From Paenibacillus sp. V4I3 (GTDB taxonomy: Bacteria; Bacillota; Bacilli; Paenibacillales; NBRC-103111), in contig NZ_JAUSZA010000001.1 in the NCBI RefSeq assembly GCF_030817215.1, positions 1 through 64,000 on the forward strand: a DNA stretch of 64,000 bases. The letters run 5' to 3'. The notes under the pieces were generated by a model. That model saw only the letters and a list, made by a program, of their open reading frames with translations, made no database searches and was not told where the DNA came from. The translations under genes and the position numbers were made by a program. Every line of letters starts with the position of its first letter. Position 1 is the first letter of the stretch. Of the stretch, positions 24,226 to 33,493 are shown one piece after another.

Positions 24226-25687
24226 TCATAACTTCGCATTTTGTTGTCTGAAAATACTCGGCGGCATGCCGACTTCTCTCCGAAATATGCGAGCGAAGTA
24301 ATTCTCATTGGCAAAACCGACATTGGCCCCGATTTGAGCAACAGGTTGATCCGTGTGCAGCAGCAGGTGACAAGCCTTTTCAATGCGCAGCCCCATGATA
24401 TATTCCGTTATAGTTTTACTTGTTTTTTTCTTAAAAAGGACACTCAAATATTTATCATCCATCGTTGCAATACCAGCAAGCAGCGACAGCGGCATCTCTT
24501 CTTCAAAATGCTGATTCATATAGGCAATGACTTTATTTATTTCAGCATGATCCGTAACCTCATAGTTCGTTGCCTTCCATTGTGCCATGTACATATCGAT
24601 TCTCTGTTTAAAAAGAGTCCCCGCCTCCCTATGAGAAAGAGCCTCTACAAAGGTACTTAGGGTGTCAATTGTCGTAAATGCGAGCTCTGCAAACTTGCGA
24701 TCCAAACGCAGCACTATTTCTTTTACACGAAGCAAAGATAGTTCTACGTCCCTCATCCACGACCAGATTTCCTGCCATGAAAGATCCAGTAATCCTTGGT
24801 TCATTTGCTCAAAAGCTTGGATTAAGCTCTTCTCAAGCGACCAAGGCAGGTTGGAATAGGCATTAGCCTTCAAGGTTTTGGGCTGGTGGAAGAAAATGCC
24901 CGCTCTACTTGCATACCATAGTTCAGTCAACCGAGAAACCATGGTTTTCCAAACCGTGTGAATAGCCTCATCAGACAACCGCTCTGAGATTAAAACAACG
25001 AAATCACAACGCTGTTCGGTGTCCCTTATTCTAATCTTTATTTCATCTGGAACAGAGCATAGGACCGTGGTCATTCCCATCTTGGTAAAAAGATGCATCC
25101 TTGCGTTCATTTCCGTATCGAATAAAGGCAGTTGCAGCAAATCTTGCTTATCGAAAATGGTTTGTCCATGCAAAATAAGGATAAGTAGATTGGGGTTAAA
25201 AGAATCCCGAATAAACGCCGGGTTTTCAATCGTCCGCACCTGATCATTAGGTTCGTTATATAAAATCTCACAGTAATCGTCTATTTCTTGAGAAATAAGA
25301 CGCAAGTTTCTTTCTAACTCCCGTTTTACCTTTGTTAGCGCATCAGTCATTTTCTCCGGAGTCAAATAAAGCTTAAGCACATAACCCGATGCCCCTAGCT
25401 CCATCGCTTGCTGGATAAACTCAAAATCATTCATGACAGTGAGCATGATGAAGGCTGTTCCTAAATTCTCCCGGCGAACCTGCGAAAGAAGCTCTACACC
25501 CATTCAGGACAGGCATCATAATATCGCAAATGACCAAATCCGGCTGTTTATTTCTGATAAATTCCAAGGCTTCTTGGCCATTTCCACATTCCTCTATCAC
25601 CTTGAACCCATTTTCCTCCCAGGGCATCCCCTTTCGGATACTTCGTCTCACGAAGGCTTCATCTTCTACCAAGAGAACTGTCCACAT
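24226..25687 (-). pseudogene. YesN-type AraC response regulator, split by a one-base frameshift
   Basis: The first frame (25687-25427) encodes the receiver start: VLLVEDEAFVRRSI, then DLVICDIMMPVLNG with the phospho-acceptor Asp. The second frame (25503-24226) resumes exactly after NG as VELLSQVRRENLGTAFIMLT and runs to a C-terminal AraC double HTH (INKVIAYMNQHFEEEMPLSL ... CHLLLHTDQPVAQIGANVGF). Removing one base from the CCC at 25499-25501 restores a single protein of about 486 residues. All other motifs are intact, so it is a recent mutation, a sequencing error or, less likely, programmed frameshifting. An ATG overlaps the slip point. Confidence 0.85.
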
Positions 25688-27446
25688 GTAAGCTTTCCCC
25701 TTTCGAATAGGGTGGAGACAACAAGAACGGAATACGAATGCGAACTAATGTCCCAATTGGGATGGATTCTATAGCCAAAGTTCCTTCTTTTCGAAACAGG
25801 AGCACGAGTCTCTCTTCGAGATTTTTCAAGGCAATGCCATTTCCTGTACTGGAGGTTGACCCAGCGTTACCTACGCCAACACCATTATCCTCCACATCGA
25901 TAACAAGCTTATTTTCTTGTTTTTGAACTCTAATTTGGATGCTGCCTGACCTCTCGATCTTCGCAAACCCATGATAGATACTATTCTCAATTAGCGGCTG
26001 CAAGCTCAATTTAGGAATAAGCGCATGGCGAAGCTCAGGGTCAAATGTGATATCCACATCGAATTCGCGGTCATAGCGAAGCTGCTGAATACGGATGTAT
26101 CTCTGGGCAAGTTCAATCTCATGCTCTAGATGAATTAAATCCACATCCAATCGCATTCCTGCTTCCAATAACTTGCCGAGCGACTCGCAAACTTCAGGAA
26201 TTTGATGATCACCGAGTTCAATGGCAAGCCATTTCACCGTATTTAACGTGTTTAACAGAAAGTGCGGGTTCATTTGTGACAAAAGCATTTGGAAACGCAT
26301 AGCCTCTTTGTTCCTTTCTTCCTCTTTCAACCGGTTAAGAAGGTTCTCCACATCTCTGACCATCTTATTAAAAGCCTGTATAAAGGTTAGAATTTCACCC
26401 TTATAGCTTTCCTCAGGCAATTGAATCTTCAGATTTCGCTTCACAACATCAGACATTTTTCTCTGCAAAAGCTGCAGGGGTCTGGTGATGGTGGTCGAGA
26501 TCAGAAAGGTCATGACAATAAATAGAACGGCAATAATTAGCGTTGTCAAAATATAGGATTGCTGCAGCTGATTCACTTTGTGAAACAGGTATTTGGTTGG
26601 AATGCTCTTGACTAGAAACCAATTCAAGCTCGGAATTTTAGAATAACTAATGATGTGGTCATTCTCGACCTTACTTCCAGTCGGCTCCCAACCTAACGTA
26701 TTCAATGGGTTTGGCAGCGCAAAAGCACTGGATGTATTGCTGCGCCCGTAGATTTCTCCTTCTGCGGAAGCCAATACATACAATTCGTCATTTATCGGGC
26801 TTGGGATAGCGCTTCGAAGCCAGCTTTGATAATCAACGCCAATTCTTACAACGGCATAAACCTGATTATTTTCGTCTCGTAATCCTTTATACATGGTCAA
26901 TAAAGAGGGTTGAATACCAAAGGCTGAGGTTAGCCCACCTTCTTCTAGCTGCCATTTGGAAAGGGACTTTCCAAGGAAAGCATCCTGTATAACTGGCATT
27001 GCCGAAAGAGCAGCGTGGCTTAATATATGAGTAGGTCCATATGAGGTGTAAACATGATCTTCCGCATCAAGAACGGTATAGTAGACGTAGGAATTAGCAA
27101 TAAAAACACTATTATTAATGGCATTAAACTTCTCTTCGATTTTTAGTCTTTGTTGGAAAGAGGCATAAGAACCCCCCTCTTCGGGATTTCTCAAAATCGC
27201 AGTTACAAAAGAATCCTGTTCAATCAGGGTAAAGGTCTTCTCTGAAACACTTAATAAACTGCCAAGTGAGGATGTAATCGTTGTCATTTGTTCGAGATTT
27301 TGACTGCTAACTTGTTCTCTCATTAACGTCTCAAACTTTTGAACGTGCGTCATATTTAAGATAATAATGGGCAGCAAAATAACGAGTAGGAATGCTAAGA
27401 ACAGTTTGTACTTTAACGTTTGTGGTATGAAATGTCTCAATTTCAT
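25659..27446 (-). CDS. YesM-type sensor histidine kinase
   Basis: About 595 residues from ATG 27446 (MKLRHFIPQTLKYKLFLAFL) with AAGGGG 10 bases upstream. Layout: N-terminal helix, extracytoplasmic dCache-like sensor (about 40-295), second helix (YILTTLIIAVLFIVMTFLIS), HAMP, His-kinase phosphoacceptor helix (QMLLSQMNPHFLLNTLNTVK) and a HATPase with NGVGVG. It overlaps the start of the YesN-type gene by 29 bp. It likely senses extracellular sugar for the neighbouring transporter. Its partner response regulator is frameshifted. Confidence 0.92.
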   Translation of the reverse strand: MKLRHFIPQTLKYKLFLAFLLVILLPIIILNMTHVQKFETLMREQVSSQNLEQMTTITSSLGSLLSVSEKTFTLIEQDSFVTAILRNPEEGGSYASFQQRLKIEEKFNAINNSVFIANSYVYYTVLDAEDHVYTSYGPTHILSHAALSAMPVIQDAFLGKSLSKWQLEEGGLTSAFGIQPSLLTMYKGLRDENNQVYAVVRIGVDYQSWLRSAIPSPINDELYVLASAEGEIYGRSNTSSAFALPNPLNTLGWEPTGSKVENDHIISYSKIPSLNWFLVKSIPTKYLFHKVNQLQQSYILTTLIIAVLFIVMTFLISTTITRPLQLLQRKMSDVVKRNLKIQLPEESYKGEILTFIQAFNKMVRDVENLLNRLKEEERNKEAMRFQMLLSQMNPHFLLNTLNTVKWLAIELGDHQIPEVCESLGKLLEAGMRLDVDLIHLEHEIELAQRYIRIQQLRYDREFDVDITFDPELRHALIPKLSLQPLIENSIYHGFAKIERSGSIQIRVQKQENKLVIDVEDNGVGVGNAGSTSSTGNGIALKNLEERLVLLFRKEGTLAIESIPIGTLVRIRIPFLLSPPYSKGESLHVDSSLGRR

Positions 27447-27507
27447 TGTCCATTGTCCCCTTATGATTTTCATATGGGTCAAGTATACTTGCTTGTTAAT
27501 TAAAAAC

Positions 27508-27542
27508 AAAGAGACTGGCATGATTTTTCCGCCAGTCTCTCT
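27508..27542. terminator. Terminator between M24 peptidase and sensor kinase genes
   Basis: AAGAGACTGGC and GCCAGTCTCT form a 10-bp stem with an 11-base loop. A/T-runs flank both sides. It follows the M24 peptidase stop (minus strand) by about 16 bp. Confidence 0.8.
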
Positions 27543-27557
27543 TTTATGGAAAATTAT

Positions 27558-28739
27558 TTATACTCGGCGAATACCGTCCCTCGAAATGGTCAGCTTTTCA
27601 TAACCATTTTCGGTAATCAAATACGTATCCTCAATACCAACCACTCCGCGACCGGGGTAGGTGAATTTAGGTTCGATCGCGATGACCATGCCGGGCGCCA
27701 GCGGGTATTTGAAGCCTTTGGCGAGAACGGGCAATTCGTCGATTTCGAGCCCAATGCCATGACCAAGGAATTTCACTTGGTCGGCGCCGTACCCCATGAA
27801 GTGGGCGCTAAGCCCCGCTTCCTGCACTTGATCCAGCGCGAGCAGATAGAGATGCTCGGCAATAACGCCAGGCTGCAGCCTGGCTTCCGTGGCGCGGAGC
27901 ACCTGCTCCGCCACGTCATAGGCCCGCTGCAGCTCAGGGTCTAGATCGCCGATCACAAGCGTGCGCGTCTGATCGATAAGATAGCCGTCGATCGAGCAGC
28001 CAATATCGACGAGGATTGGTTCGCCGCGCCGAATCGGCGCGCGGCCTGAGCTCTGCGGGCTGGACGGGTGAAGCCCCGTGCCTCCGGCCGGCCCGTCAAA
28101 ATAGGTGGGCACCGCTGCCGCCGCGCCTGCCGCTACCATTCCGGTTATCAACTCGGAATTGTACGCGCGCATGCGCATCAGCCCTTGGTGCCCGCGCAGC
28201 CGGAGCTGATGCTCAATGAGCGCCATCAGCTCAAACTCCGCCATCCCCTCACTAATGTGGGGGATGACCGCTTCCAGCGCTGCGTCGACGACGCGCGCAG
28301 CCGCTCGAATCGCCGTGACTTCGTCCGGCGATTTGATCATCCGCTGCTCGCGCACGAGCAGCGAGCCGTCCTCCCAGGCCGCGCCGGGCAGCGCGGCCTG
28401 CAGCCTTACATACAGCTGGACGGGTAACACGTCCAGCTCAGTGGCGATCCGCATCGGCGCAGCCGCGGATCCACCCGCGCATCGCGCGCGAAGACGCTCA
28501 CCCAGCGTCTTCAAAGACCCCAGCGCTTCCACGGCCGCTGACGCTTCCTCCTCCGCTCGGACCAAGCTTCTGCGTACGAGGTAAAGCGCGTCTCCCTCCG
28601 CCGGAATAAACAAATACCCCGTCTGCATCGATCCGCAGTAGTAATATATATCGACGTTGTTCGTGACCAAGAAGCCGGACCAACCCCGCTGGATCATCTC
28701 ACGCTGCAGCGCCTGCTGACGTTGCTGGAAAATAGTCAT
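27558..28739 (-). CDS. M24-family Xaa-Pro peptidase
   Basis: About 393 residues from ATG 28739, 8 bases after AGGAGA; longer in-frame starts lack a ribosome site. N-terminal creatinase-like domain (GWSGFLVTNNVDIYYYCGSM), then the pita-bread fold with metal ligands: two Asp in VDIGCSIDGYLIDQTRT, His in GHGIGLEIDELP, Glu in IAIEPKF and Glu in VGIEDTYL. Cleaves an N-terminal residue preceding proline, probably in the cytoplasm (no signal peptide). The central third of the gene is strikingly GC-rich compared with both neighbours. A loop (GTGLHPSSPQSSGRAP) is inserted near the active site and is longer than usual for the family. Confidence 0.88.
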   Translation of the reverse strand: MTIFQQRQQALQREMIQRGWSGFLVTNNVDIYYYCGSMQTGYLFIPAEGDALYLVRRSLVRAEEEASAAVEALGSLKTLGERLRARCAGGSAAAPMRIATELDVLPVQLYVRLQAALPGAAWEDGSLLVREQRMIKSPDEVTAIRAAARVVDAALEAVIPHISEGMAEFELMALIEHQLRLRGHQGLMRMRAYNSELITGMVAAGAAAAVPTYFDGPAGGTGLHPSSPQSSGRAPIRRGEPILVDIGCSIDGYLIDQTRTLVIGDLDPELQRAYDVAEQVLRATEARLQPGVIAEHLYLLALDQVQEAGLSAHFMGYGADQVKFLGHGIGLEIDELPVLAKGFKYPLAPGMVIAIEPKFTYPGRGVVGIEDTYLITENGYEKLTISRDGIRRV

Positions 28740-28801
28740 ATGTATCTCTCCTTGTAACCTTGAATTCACACCTCACTTTCTCATTATACTTTCGTATGAG
28801 G

Positions 28802-29284
28802 TCAAAATACCATCTCCGCCGAAGACTTAATCGTCCACGTAATCGGCTGCAAAACCGCATAAGTCCGCGGAAACTCCAAACGGATGAACATAATCACACC
28901 AGGCCGATCCAGTGTAACAGAGTAACTATTTCCCGCATTCACATACGTATAAGGAAATACCTCATTATCATTAATAATCTTAAATAATTCCACGACAACC
29001 CTACTGCGCAAAAACGTATTCGGCAGCGGATCGTTCGCCGTATTTAATCTTAAATTAGCTTGCAGATATTGCATGGCTACTTCTCTAGCCTTCGTCTCAT
29101 CAATACTGTGAATACCGCTTGCCAGCTTTACTTGATCACTTTGCTGAGCCGCCGCATGCACCGAATTATTCAATGCATGCTTCCCGTGAAAAAGCGTATG
29201 CATAGCCAGTTCTTCATCCGTTTGCAGCCCATATAGCGACATATAAACGACGCTCATCAAGACTATCAAAAGCAGTTTATACAA
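28802..29284 (-). CDS. Tad-pilus-associated pseudopilin-like protein
   Basis: 160 residues beginning with a hydrophobic segment (LLLIVLMSVVYMSLYGL), then a helical stretch and a beta-rich C-terminal domain (PGVIMFIRLEFPRTYAVLQP). Last gene of the Tad-type operon. Size, single N-terminal helix and position match TadE/TadF/TadG-like minor pilins of Bacillales, though no family motif is decisive. Confidence 0.65.
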   Translation of the reverse strand: MYKLLLIVLMSVVYMSLYGLQTDEELAMHTLFHGKHALNNSVHAAAQQSDQVKLASGIHSIDETKAREVAMQYLQANLRLNTANDPLPNTFLRSRVVVELFKIINDNEVFPYTYVNAGNSYSVTLDRPGVIMFIRLEFPRTYAVLQPITWTIKSSAEMVF

Positions 29285-29301
29285 AACATCACCTCGAGCC
29301 C

Positions 29302-29727
29302 CTAAGGCACATACTCACTCATCTTCATGCCTGTTGCCCCCATACGATCCGATCCGGAAGGGACCGTAATTCCGACAAGCTGATCAATGACAAAAAGTCG
29401 ATGATACGGATACGTCATTTTTAAACTCAGTCCTGTTCCTCTCCAAACAGGCATTCCTGGATCCATTCCCCCGACCCCCGAAGTCGTATCTACCGTGTAA
29501 ACGAGATCTCCCGGAATGAAGCCTCTTTCCGCCATCCGATTCTTAGAGTCCTGAATCATGGTGCTATTAATATAACCGTGCCTGCCATTAGCACCGATTT
29601 CTAGCAAATAATCGACTTCTTTTTGCAAAACAGCCTGCCGAACAATAATGACATGCTTATACACCGGTGCAAACATAAACCAACAAAGCATTGTTGCAAA
29701 TAGGATAAACACCAAAATCTGCTTCAT
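29302..29727 (-). CDS. Tad-pilus-associated pseudopilin-like protein
   Basis: 141 residues: N-terminal membrane segment (ILVFILFATMLCWFMFAPVY) then an extracytoplasmic domain with Gly-rich turns (TTSGVGGMDPGMPVWRG). Its ATG overlaps the stop of the upstream 48-residue gene (ATGA), showing translational coupling. Likely a minor pilin or assembly factor (TadE/F position). Confidence 0.65.
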   Translation of the reverse strand: MKQILVFILFATMLCWFMFAPVYKHVIIVRQAVLQKEVDYLLEIGANGRHGYINSTMIQDSKNRMAERGFIPGDLVYTVDTTSGVGGMDPGMPVWRGTGLSLKMTYPYHRLFVIDQLVGITVPSGSDRMGATGMKMSEYVP

Positions 29728-29870
29728 GGGTTAATTCGCTCAATCGTCCCATTGATCCTTACTCCGCTGTTACTTACTTGCTTCCGAGTACCTGTGCTGC
29801 CACCAACCACACTGTTATATATGACAATCACCACCATAATTAGCATCACCGTAACGAGGATCGATCTCAC
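29724..29870 (-). CDS. Tiny pilin-like peptide 2 (48 aa)
   Basis: GTG start at 29870, 7 bases after GGAAG, encoding MRSILVTVMLIMVVIVIYNS followed by a polar tail of 28 residues. It is a paralogue of the adjacent 49-residue gene: both start MR(S/N)IL(V/I)TVM, have one hydrophobic helix, then a Gly-Ser-Thr-Gly turn. Its stop overlaps the next start (ATGA). Probably a structural pilin or a membrane-inserted subunit; there is no charged leader with a cleavage site as in Flp prepilins. Confidence 0.7.
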   Translation of the reverse strand: MRSILVTVMLIMVVIVIYNSVVGGSTGTRKQVSNSGVRINGTIERINP

Positions 29871-29886
29871 AGAAAATCTTCCATCG

Positions 29887-30036
29887 TTACGGCCTTAATG
29901 CGGTAATATCTGTATTTGCCTGCGTTCCGTGCGTCGAAATATTCCGCCTCATCCCTGTTGACCCATCATTAATAATCGATGTAAAAAGTAAAGCCACTAC
30001 AATTAGCATCATAACTGTGATCAATATATTCCTCAT
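29887..30036 (-). CDS. Tiny pilin-like peptide 1 (49 aa)
   Basis: ATG at 30036 after AGGGAGAGGGAAG. Encodes MRNILITVMMLIVVALLFTS plus a 29-residue polar tail (DGSTGMRRNISTHGTQANTD). Paralogous to the next gene and located directly after tadC, where the major pilin gene is found in many Tad clusters. The hydrophobic segment starts almost at the N-terminus, so it may not need prepilin peptidase. Confidence 0.7.
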   Translation of the reverse strand: MRNILITVMMLIVVALLFTSIINDGSTGMRRNISTHGTQANTDITALRP

Positions 30037-30051
30037 AACTTCCCTCTCCCT

Positions 30052-30951
30052 TTAGTTAATCGCATTAAATAATCGCTGGCCTTCTGCAATCCACGGGTAC
30101 ATGAATACCCGAAATGTGTTCAAAATTGGCAGTCCTGCTAATACAAACAAAAGATAAGACACGGTTTCTTTTTTACTATCTCGAACCAGTTCCATTTTTT
30201 CTTTGTAGTCCTGAATTCTTTGCTTTAACAACTCGTAATAGCTCCCATGTTCATTCAGTCTCAAAGCATTCAGCGTCTCCCCAAAGCTGTGTGCTTCATC
30301 TGTCCCTAGTCTGATTTTAAAATGGTTAATAGCCTCTTCCGAGCCTTGATACCATTCATTCAACAGCAATTGGAAATGCGACCGGATGGAGCGCGTTTGT
30401 GAAACACATAGAGATAGCTTGGCATGTAAATTCAGCCCAGAATCGTTGTAATAGAGAAGATGATGACTAATCACGTAAATCTCTCGGACTATTCGATGTG
30501 CTCGTTTTTCCTTTAATTGAGCCAGCACCTTTTTATCAAAAAACAAAAAAATGAGTAAGCAAGCAGTCCCAACCATCACATAAATCGGCTGCATATACAA
30601 AGTTAGCACCGGATACTCCAGAGCTAAATACCCAACAGCACCGAGCAAAAGTGCGCCACCCATCGCTATCCTTCTTACACCTTCATAAAGATTAGCATTC
30701 ATCCAAATACCGCACCCCAGCAGCAGTTGACGCTTTTCCTCCACGATTTTCGTACTCATACCTAAGTATGAGAACATCCATGAAGGAAGTTTTGTTTCTT
30801 GCAGTACTCTTTTGACATGTAGTGATCTCCATCTCTTCTTACGTGCAGGCATATGCATGAAAAAGTGATAAAAAACGGTCATGAAAAGAAGAAAGAGCAG
30901 CAAATTAGAAACCATCTGCAGCATAACCAGCTGCGTGCTTTCAATAATCAC
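30052..30951 (-). CDS. tadC: TadC-like type II secretion F-domain protein
   Basis: 299 residues with membrane helices at the N-terminus, middle (about 95-140) and C-terminus, and a cytoplasmic helical domain between (ISHHLLYYNDSGLNLHAKLS). TadB/TadC proteins form the inner-membrane platform that transmits motion from the TadA/CpaF ATPase to the growing pilus. Directly downstream of the TadB-like gene (13-bp gap). Confidence 0.75.
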   Translation of the reverse strand: MIIESTQLVMLQMVSNLLLFLLFMTVFYHFFMHMPARKKRWRSLHVKRVLQETKLPSWMFSYLGMSTKIVEEKRQLLLGCGIWMNANLYEGVRRIAMGGALLLGAVGYLALEYPVLTLYMQPIYVMVGTACLLIFLFFDKKVLAQLKEKRAHRIVREIYVISHHLLYYNDSGLNLHAKLSLCVSQTRSIRSHFQLLLNEWYQGSEEAINHFKIRLGTDEAHSFGETLNALRLNEHGSYYELLKQRIQDYKEKMELVRDSKKETVSYLLFVLAGLPILNTFRVFMYPWIAEGQRLFNAIN

Positions 30952-30964
30952 GGAAACAAATCCC

Positions 30965-31897
30965 TCACATTCTTCGCATAGATAAGTACATGCCCATTAA
31001 AAACGAGACGAAAATGAGCAGAAGCGCATCAAGAATCATGTTTCGCCCATCAGGGTCAACAATATAATACAAATAAGCGTTCTCCGTGTTTACCTTGAAA
31101 TTAATAAATAAGAATAAGGCAAGAAACAATATCGGCGTAAAATTAGCAATACGTATCTCTAAAAGTCGATTTCTTTCCAACTGATCGAATCGCTGCGCTT
31201 TCCGCATATCGACAATCAAATCCTTTAAGCTTTCACCGACAAAGCTCCCTTCCGTCAAAGCAACACGCATGACACCGACAAAATACTCGGCCCATGTATG
31301 GCCCAAAGTGAGTGAGAAAATGCGTAAGCTCTCCTCCGTATCCCTTTGTGTCATGAGATTACGATATAATTGCTCAAATACGGGCTTGATCGGATAAAGA
31401 ATTCGGTTCTCTTCTAAACAATATTTAAGAGCCATTTTCATGTTTTTATTGGGATCCACCATATAGTACTGATAGAACACTTCAACGGCCGGAAGAAACT
31501 CCAATCGGGTTTGCAGCCTGACACTGACCAGCTTCAACCGAAGCAACATATAAGGAAGTGAAACACAGATAGAAGTAACGATAACAACCCCTTTTAACGT
31601 CTGAAAAAACAACATCCCCGCCAACAATCCTACTAAAAACAAAACGAAACTGACTGTCATAATGCCACGCATGCTCATTTTGGATTCGACGGATTCCATC
31701 ATTTCCTTTATATGCTTAAATAAAGTACTTCTATTTCCCAAATATTCGCTGAATCTAGCGACGAACGTGGAGGTTTTGACATAATGCAGCCTATATCTGG
31801 CTTTGCGTTGTCGGATCAGTACGTGTAAAAGCGATTGAGTAAGCACAAAAACTAGAACAAGTAACAACAAGAGAAAGACATATTTGGCGAAAATCAT
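30965..31897 (-). CDS. tadB: TadB-like type II secretion F-domain protein
   Basis: 310 residues; N-terminal helix, a paired helix hairpin around residues 75-120, and C-terminal helices, with the F-domain pattern in between (EVFYQYYMVDPNKNMKMALK ... ALTEGSFVGESLKDLIVDMR). Starts 2 bp before the CpaF-like stop ends, so it is translationally close. Forms the pilus platform with the TadC-like protein. Confidence 0.8.
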   Translation of the reverse strand: MIFAKYVFLLLLLVLVFVLTQSLLHVLIRQRKARYRLHYVKTSTFVARFSEYLGNRSTLFKHIKEMMESVESKMSMRGIMTVSFVLFLVGLLAGMLFFQTLKGVVIVTSICVSLPYMLLRLKLVSVRLQTRLEFLPAVEVFYQYYMVDPNKNMKMALKYCLEENRILYPIKPVFEQLYRNLMTQRDTEESLRIFSLTLGHTWAEYFVGVMRVALTEGSFVGESLKDLIVDMRKAQRFDQLERNRLLEIRIANFTPILFLALFLFINFKVNTENAYLYYIVDPDGRNMILDALLLIFVSFLMGMYLSMRRM

Positions 31898-31899
31898 GG

Positions 31900-33477
31900 C
31901 TAAAACTCGCCTTCTTTCTCAATAAATCCGAGTTCCCTCAACAAAGCAAGACTCTCATTGTCTGCCTTGGCTATTTTCCGCGATGCATGATGCGACAATT
32001 TCCCGGGAAATGTCCATTCATCTGTCGACTTGTCATAAACTGAGAGATCCGTGACGCAAACCTCCTCATTTTCATAACGATATTCGACGATTCGCATAAT
32101 CTTTCTTTTTCCATCAACGACAGCCATCTCCATACCGATTTGTGTCACAAACTCTGTAATCCGTTTCGTTAGACGAAGTGGATTCATCCCCCTGCCATCC
32201 AACATACACATATCTGTAATCGCATCAGGCACATCCTCAAGTTCACTCACATGAACCGAAGTAATACTGCCCTCGTGACCCCGCGTACAAGCCCTAACAT
32301 AAAGATTGGCGTCATCATCCCGAATTTCAGCATGACAAATGCGCTTAGGCGATTGCCTCAATGCCAATTTAAAAGCTTGCAGCCCAGAATGCCGCGGATC
32401 TTCCTCGTCAATTTCGTATTCGACGATATTTTTATGCGGAAAATCGCGCTTTAAATTCAACTCGAATCTCGATTCGATCGTAATAATTCGTTCATTATCG
32501 TCCATTTCGGCAATTATCGCTTTGATTAAATTCGTTTTCCCCGAGTTGGTAGGACCGATAACAACCATATTGAAATAGGATCGGATCAAGATCAGAATCA
32601 GCTTTTCCATCCTTTTATCCATCGTGGCTAGTTCCGCAGCAGCAAGGGACGCCAAATCAAACCGCTTAATCGTATAAAAGCGAATCGTTAATGTCGGTTC
32701 AGCCGTAAATCCGAACCCAGTCATCGTAACGCGGGATCCGTCCCGTAGAACTACCTCTGCCCATCGCTTCCTGGGATTCAAAGTATCATTGTTAAACAGA
32801 ACCAAATTCTGCTGAATCCTCTCTAATTCACGCACAGAAGGCAACGAATAGGCAGACGGCATTGCCATCCCATTGCGCACCTCAAAAATCTGTCTCCCCA
32901 CAACCTGAATCTCTTCAAGTCCCTCCTTATGCTTTAGTACTAGTTCAAGAACGTTAAGCCCAATAATCTCTGCAAAAATGGCTTCTGGCAAAGTCGTATA
33001 TCCACTCGTCCTCGGAGGCACATCCGAAAGCCTTCTTTTCGAAACCAGATCATGGATAATCGCAAGAAGCTTGCCTCGATCCTCCTCATAACCAAGAATC
33101 GCACGATTCAAAGTCTCGTTATATTGCTGCTTTTCGGCCTCAGTCCTGCCCTTCATCGAAACAAGTTCACTTCGAATATCCTGTACCCATTGGTTAAAAA
33201 GAGCATCCCCCTGCATCTGCTGTTCAGGTCTTTCTCCATTGGAAGCTCCAATACCCACACTTGATCTTAGACATCCCTCGCCATCTTCCTCTTCTCCCAC
33301 ATGGCCCAGAGTCCGCCCGCCATGCTCTGCCCCAAAACCAGATCTCACCGAGCCATAATCGGATCCTCTTCTCTTTTCCATCTCAGTACTTGAAGTCAAA
33401 TCAACCACTGTGCCCTCGCTTTTGCGTTCATGCATGTATGTAATGATTGAAAACCTTTCCTCACTCACTCCCCTCAC
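31900..33477 (-). CDS. cpaF: CpaF/TadA-type secretion ATPase
   Basis: 525 residues. Walker A GPTNSGKTN, Asp/His boxes and Walker B region ICHAEIRDDDANLYVRACTR followed by GHEGSITSVH, the hallmark of GspE/CpaF ATPases. An acidic/polar N-terminal extension of about 100 residues precedes the hexamer-forming N-domain. A GTG at 33468 may be the true start because GAGGTGAGGGG precedes it. Powers assembly of the Tad pilus. Operon continues into tadB. Confidence 0.92.
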   Translation of the reverse strand: MRGVSEERFSIITYMHERKSEGTVVDLTSSTEMEKRRGSDYGSVRSGFGAEHGGRTLGHVGEEEDGEGCLRSSVGIGASNGERPEQQMQGDALFNQWVQDIRSELVSMKGRTEAEKQQYNETLNRAILGYEEDRGKLLAIIHDLVSKRRLSDVPPRTSGYTTLPEAIFAEIIGLNVLELVLKHKEGLEEIQVVGRQIFEVRNGMAMPSAYSLPSVRELERIQQNLVLFNNDTLNPRKRWAEVVLRDGSRVTMTGFGFTAEPTLTIRFYTIKRFDLASLAAAELATMDKRMEKLILILIRSYFNMVVIGPTNSGKTNLIKAIIAEMDDNERIITIESRFELNLKRDFPHKNIVEYEIDEEDPRHSGLQAFKLALRQSPKRICHAEIRDDDANLYVRACTRGHEGSITSVHVSELEDVPDAITDMCMLDGRGMNPLRLTKRITEFVTQIGMEMAVVDGKRKIMRIVEYRYENEEVCVTDLSVYDKSTDEWTFPGKLSHHASRKIAKADNESLALLRELGFIEKEGEF

Positions 33478-33493
33478 CTCTTTCCAACTTGAT

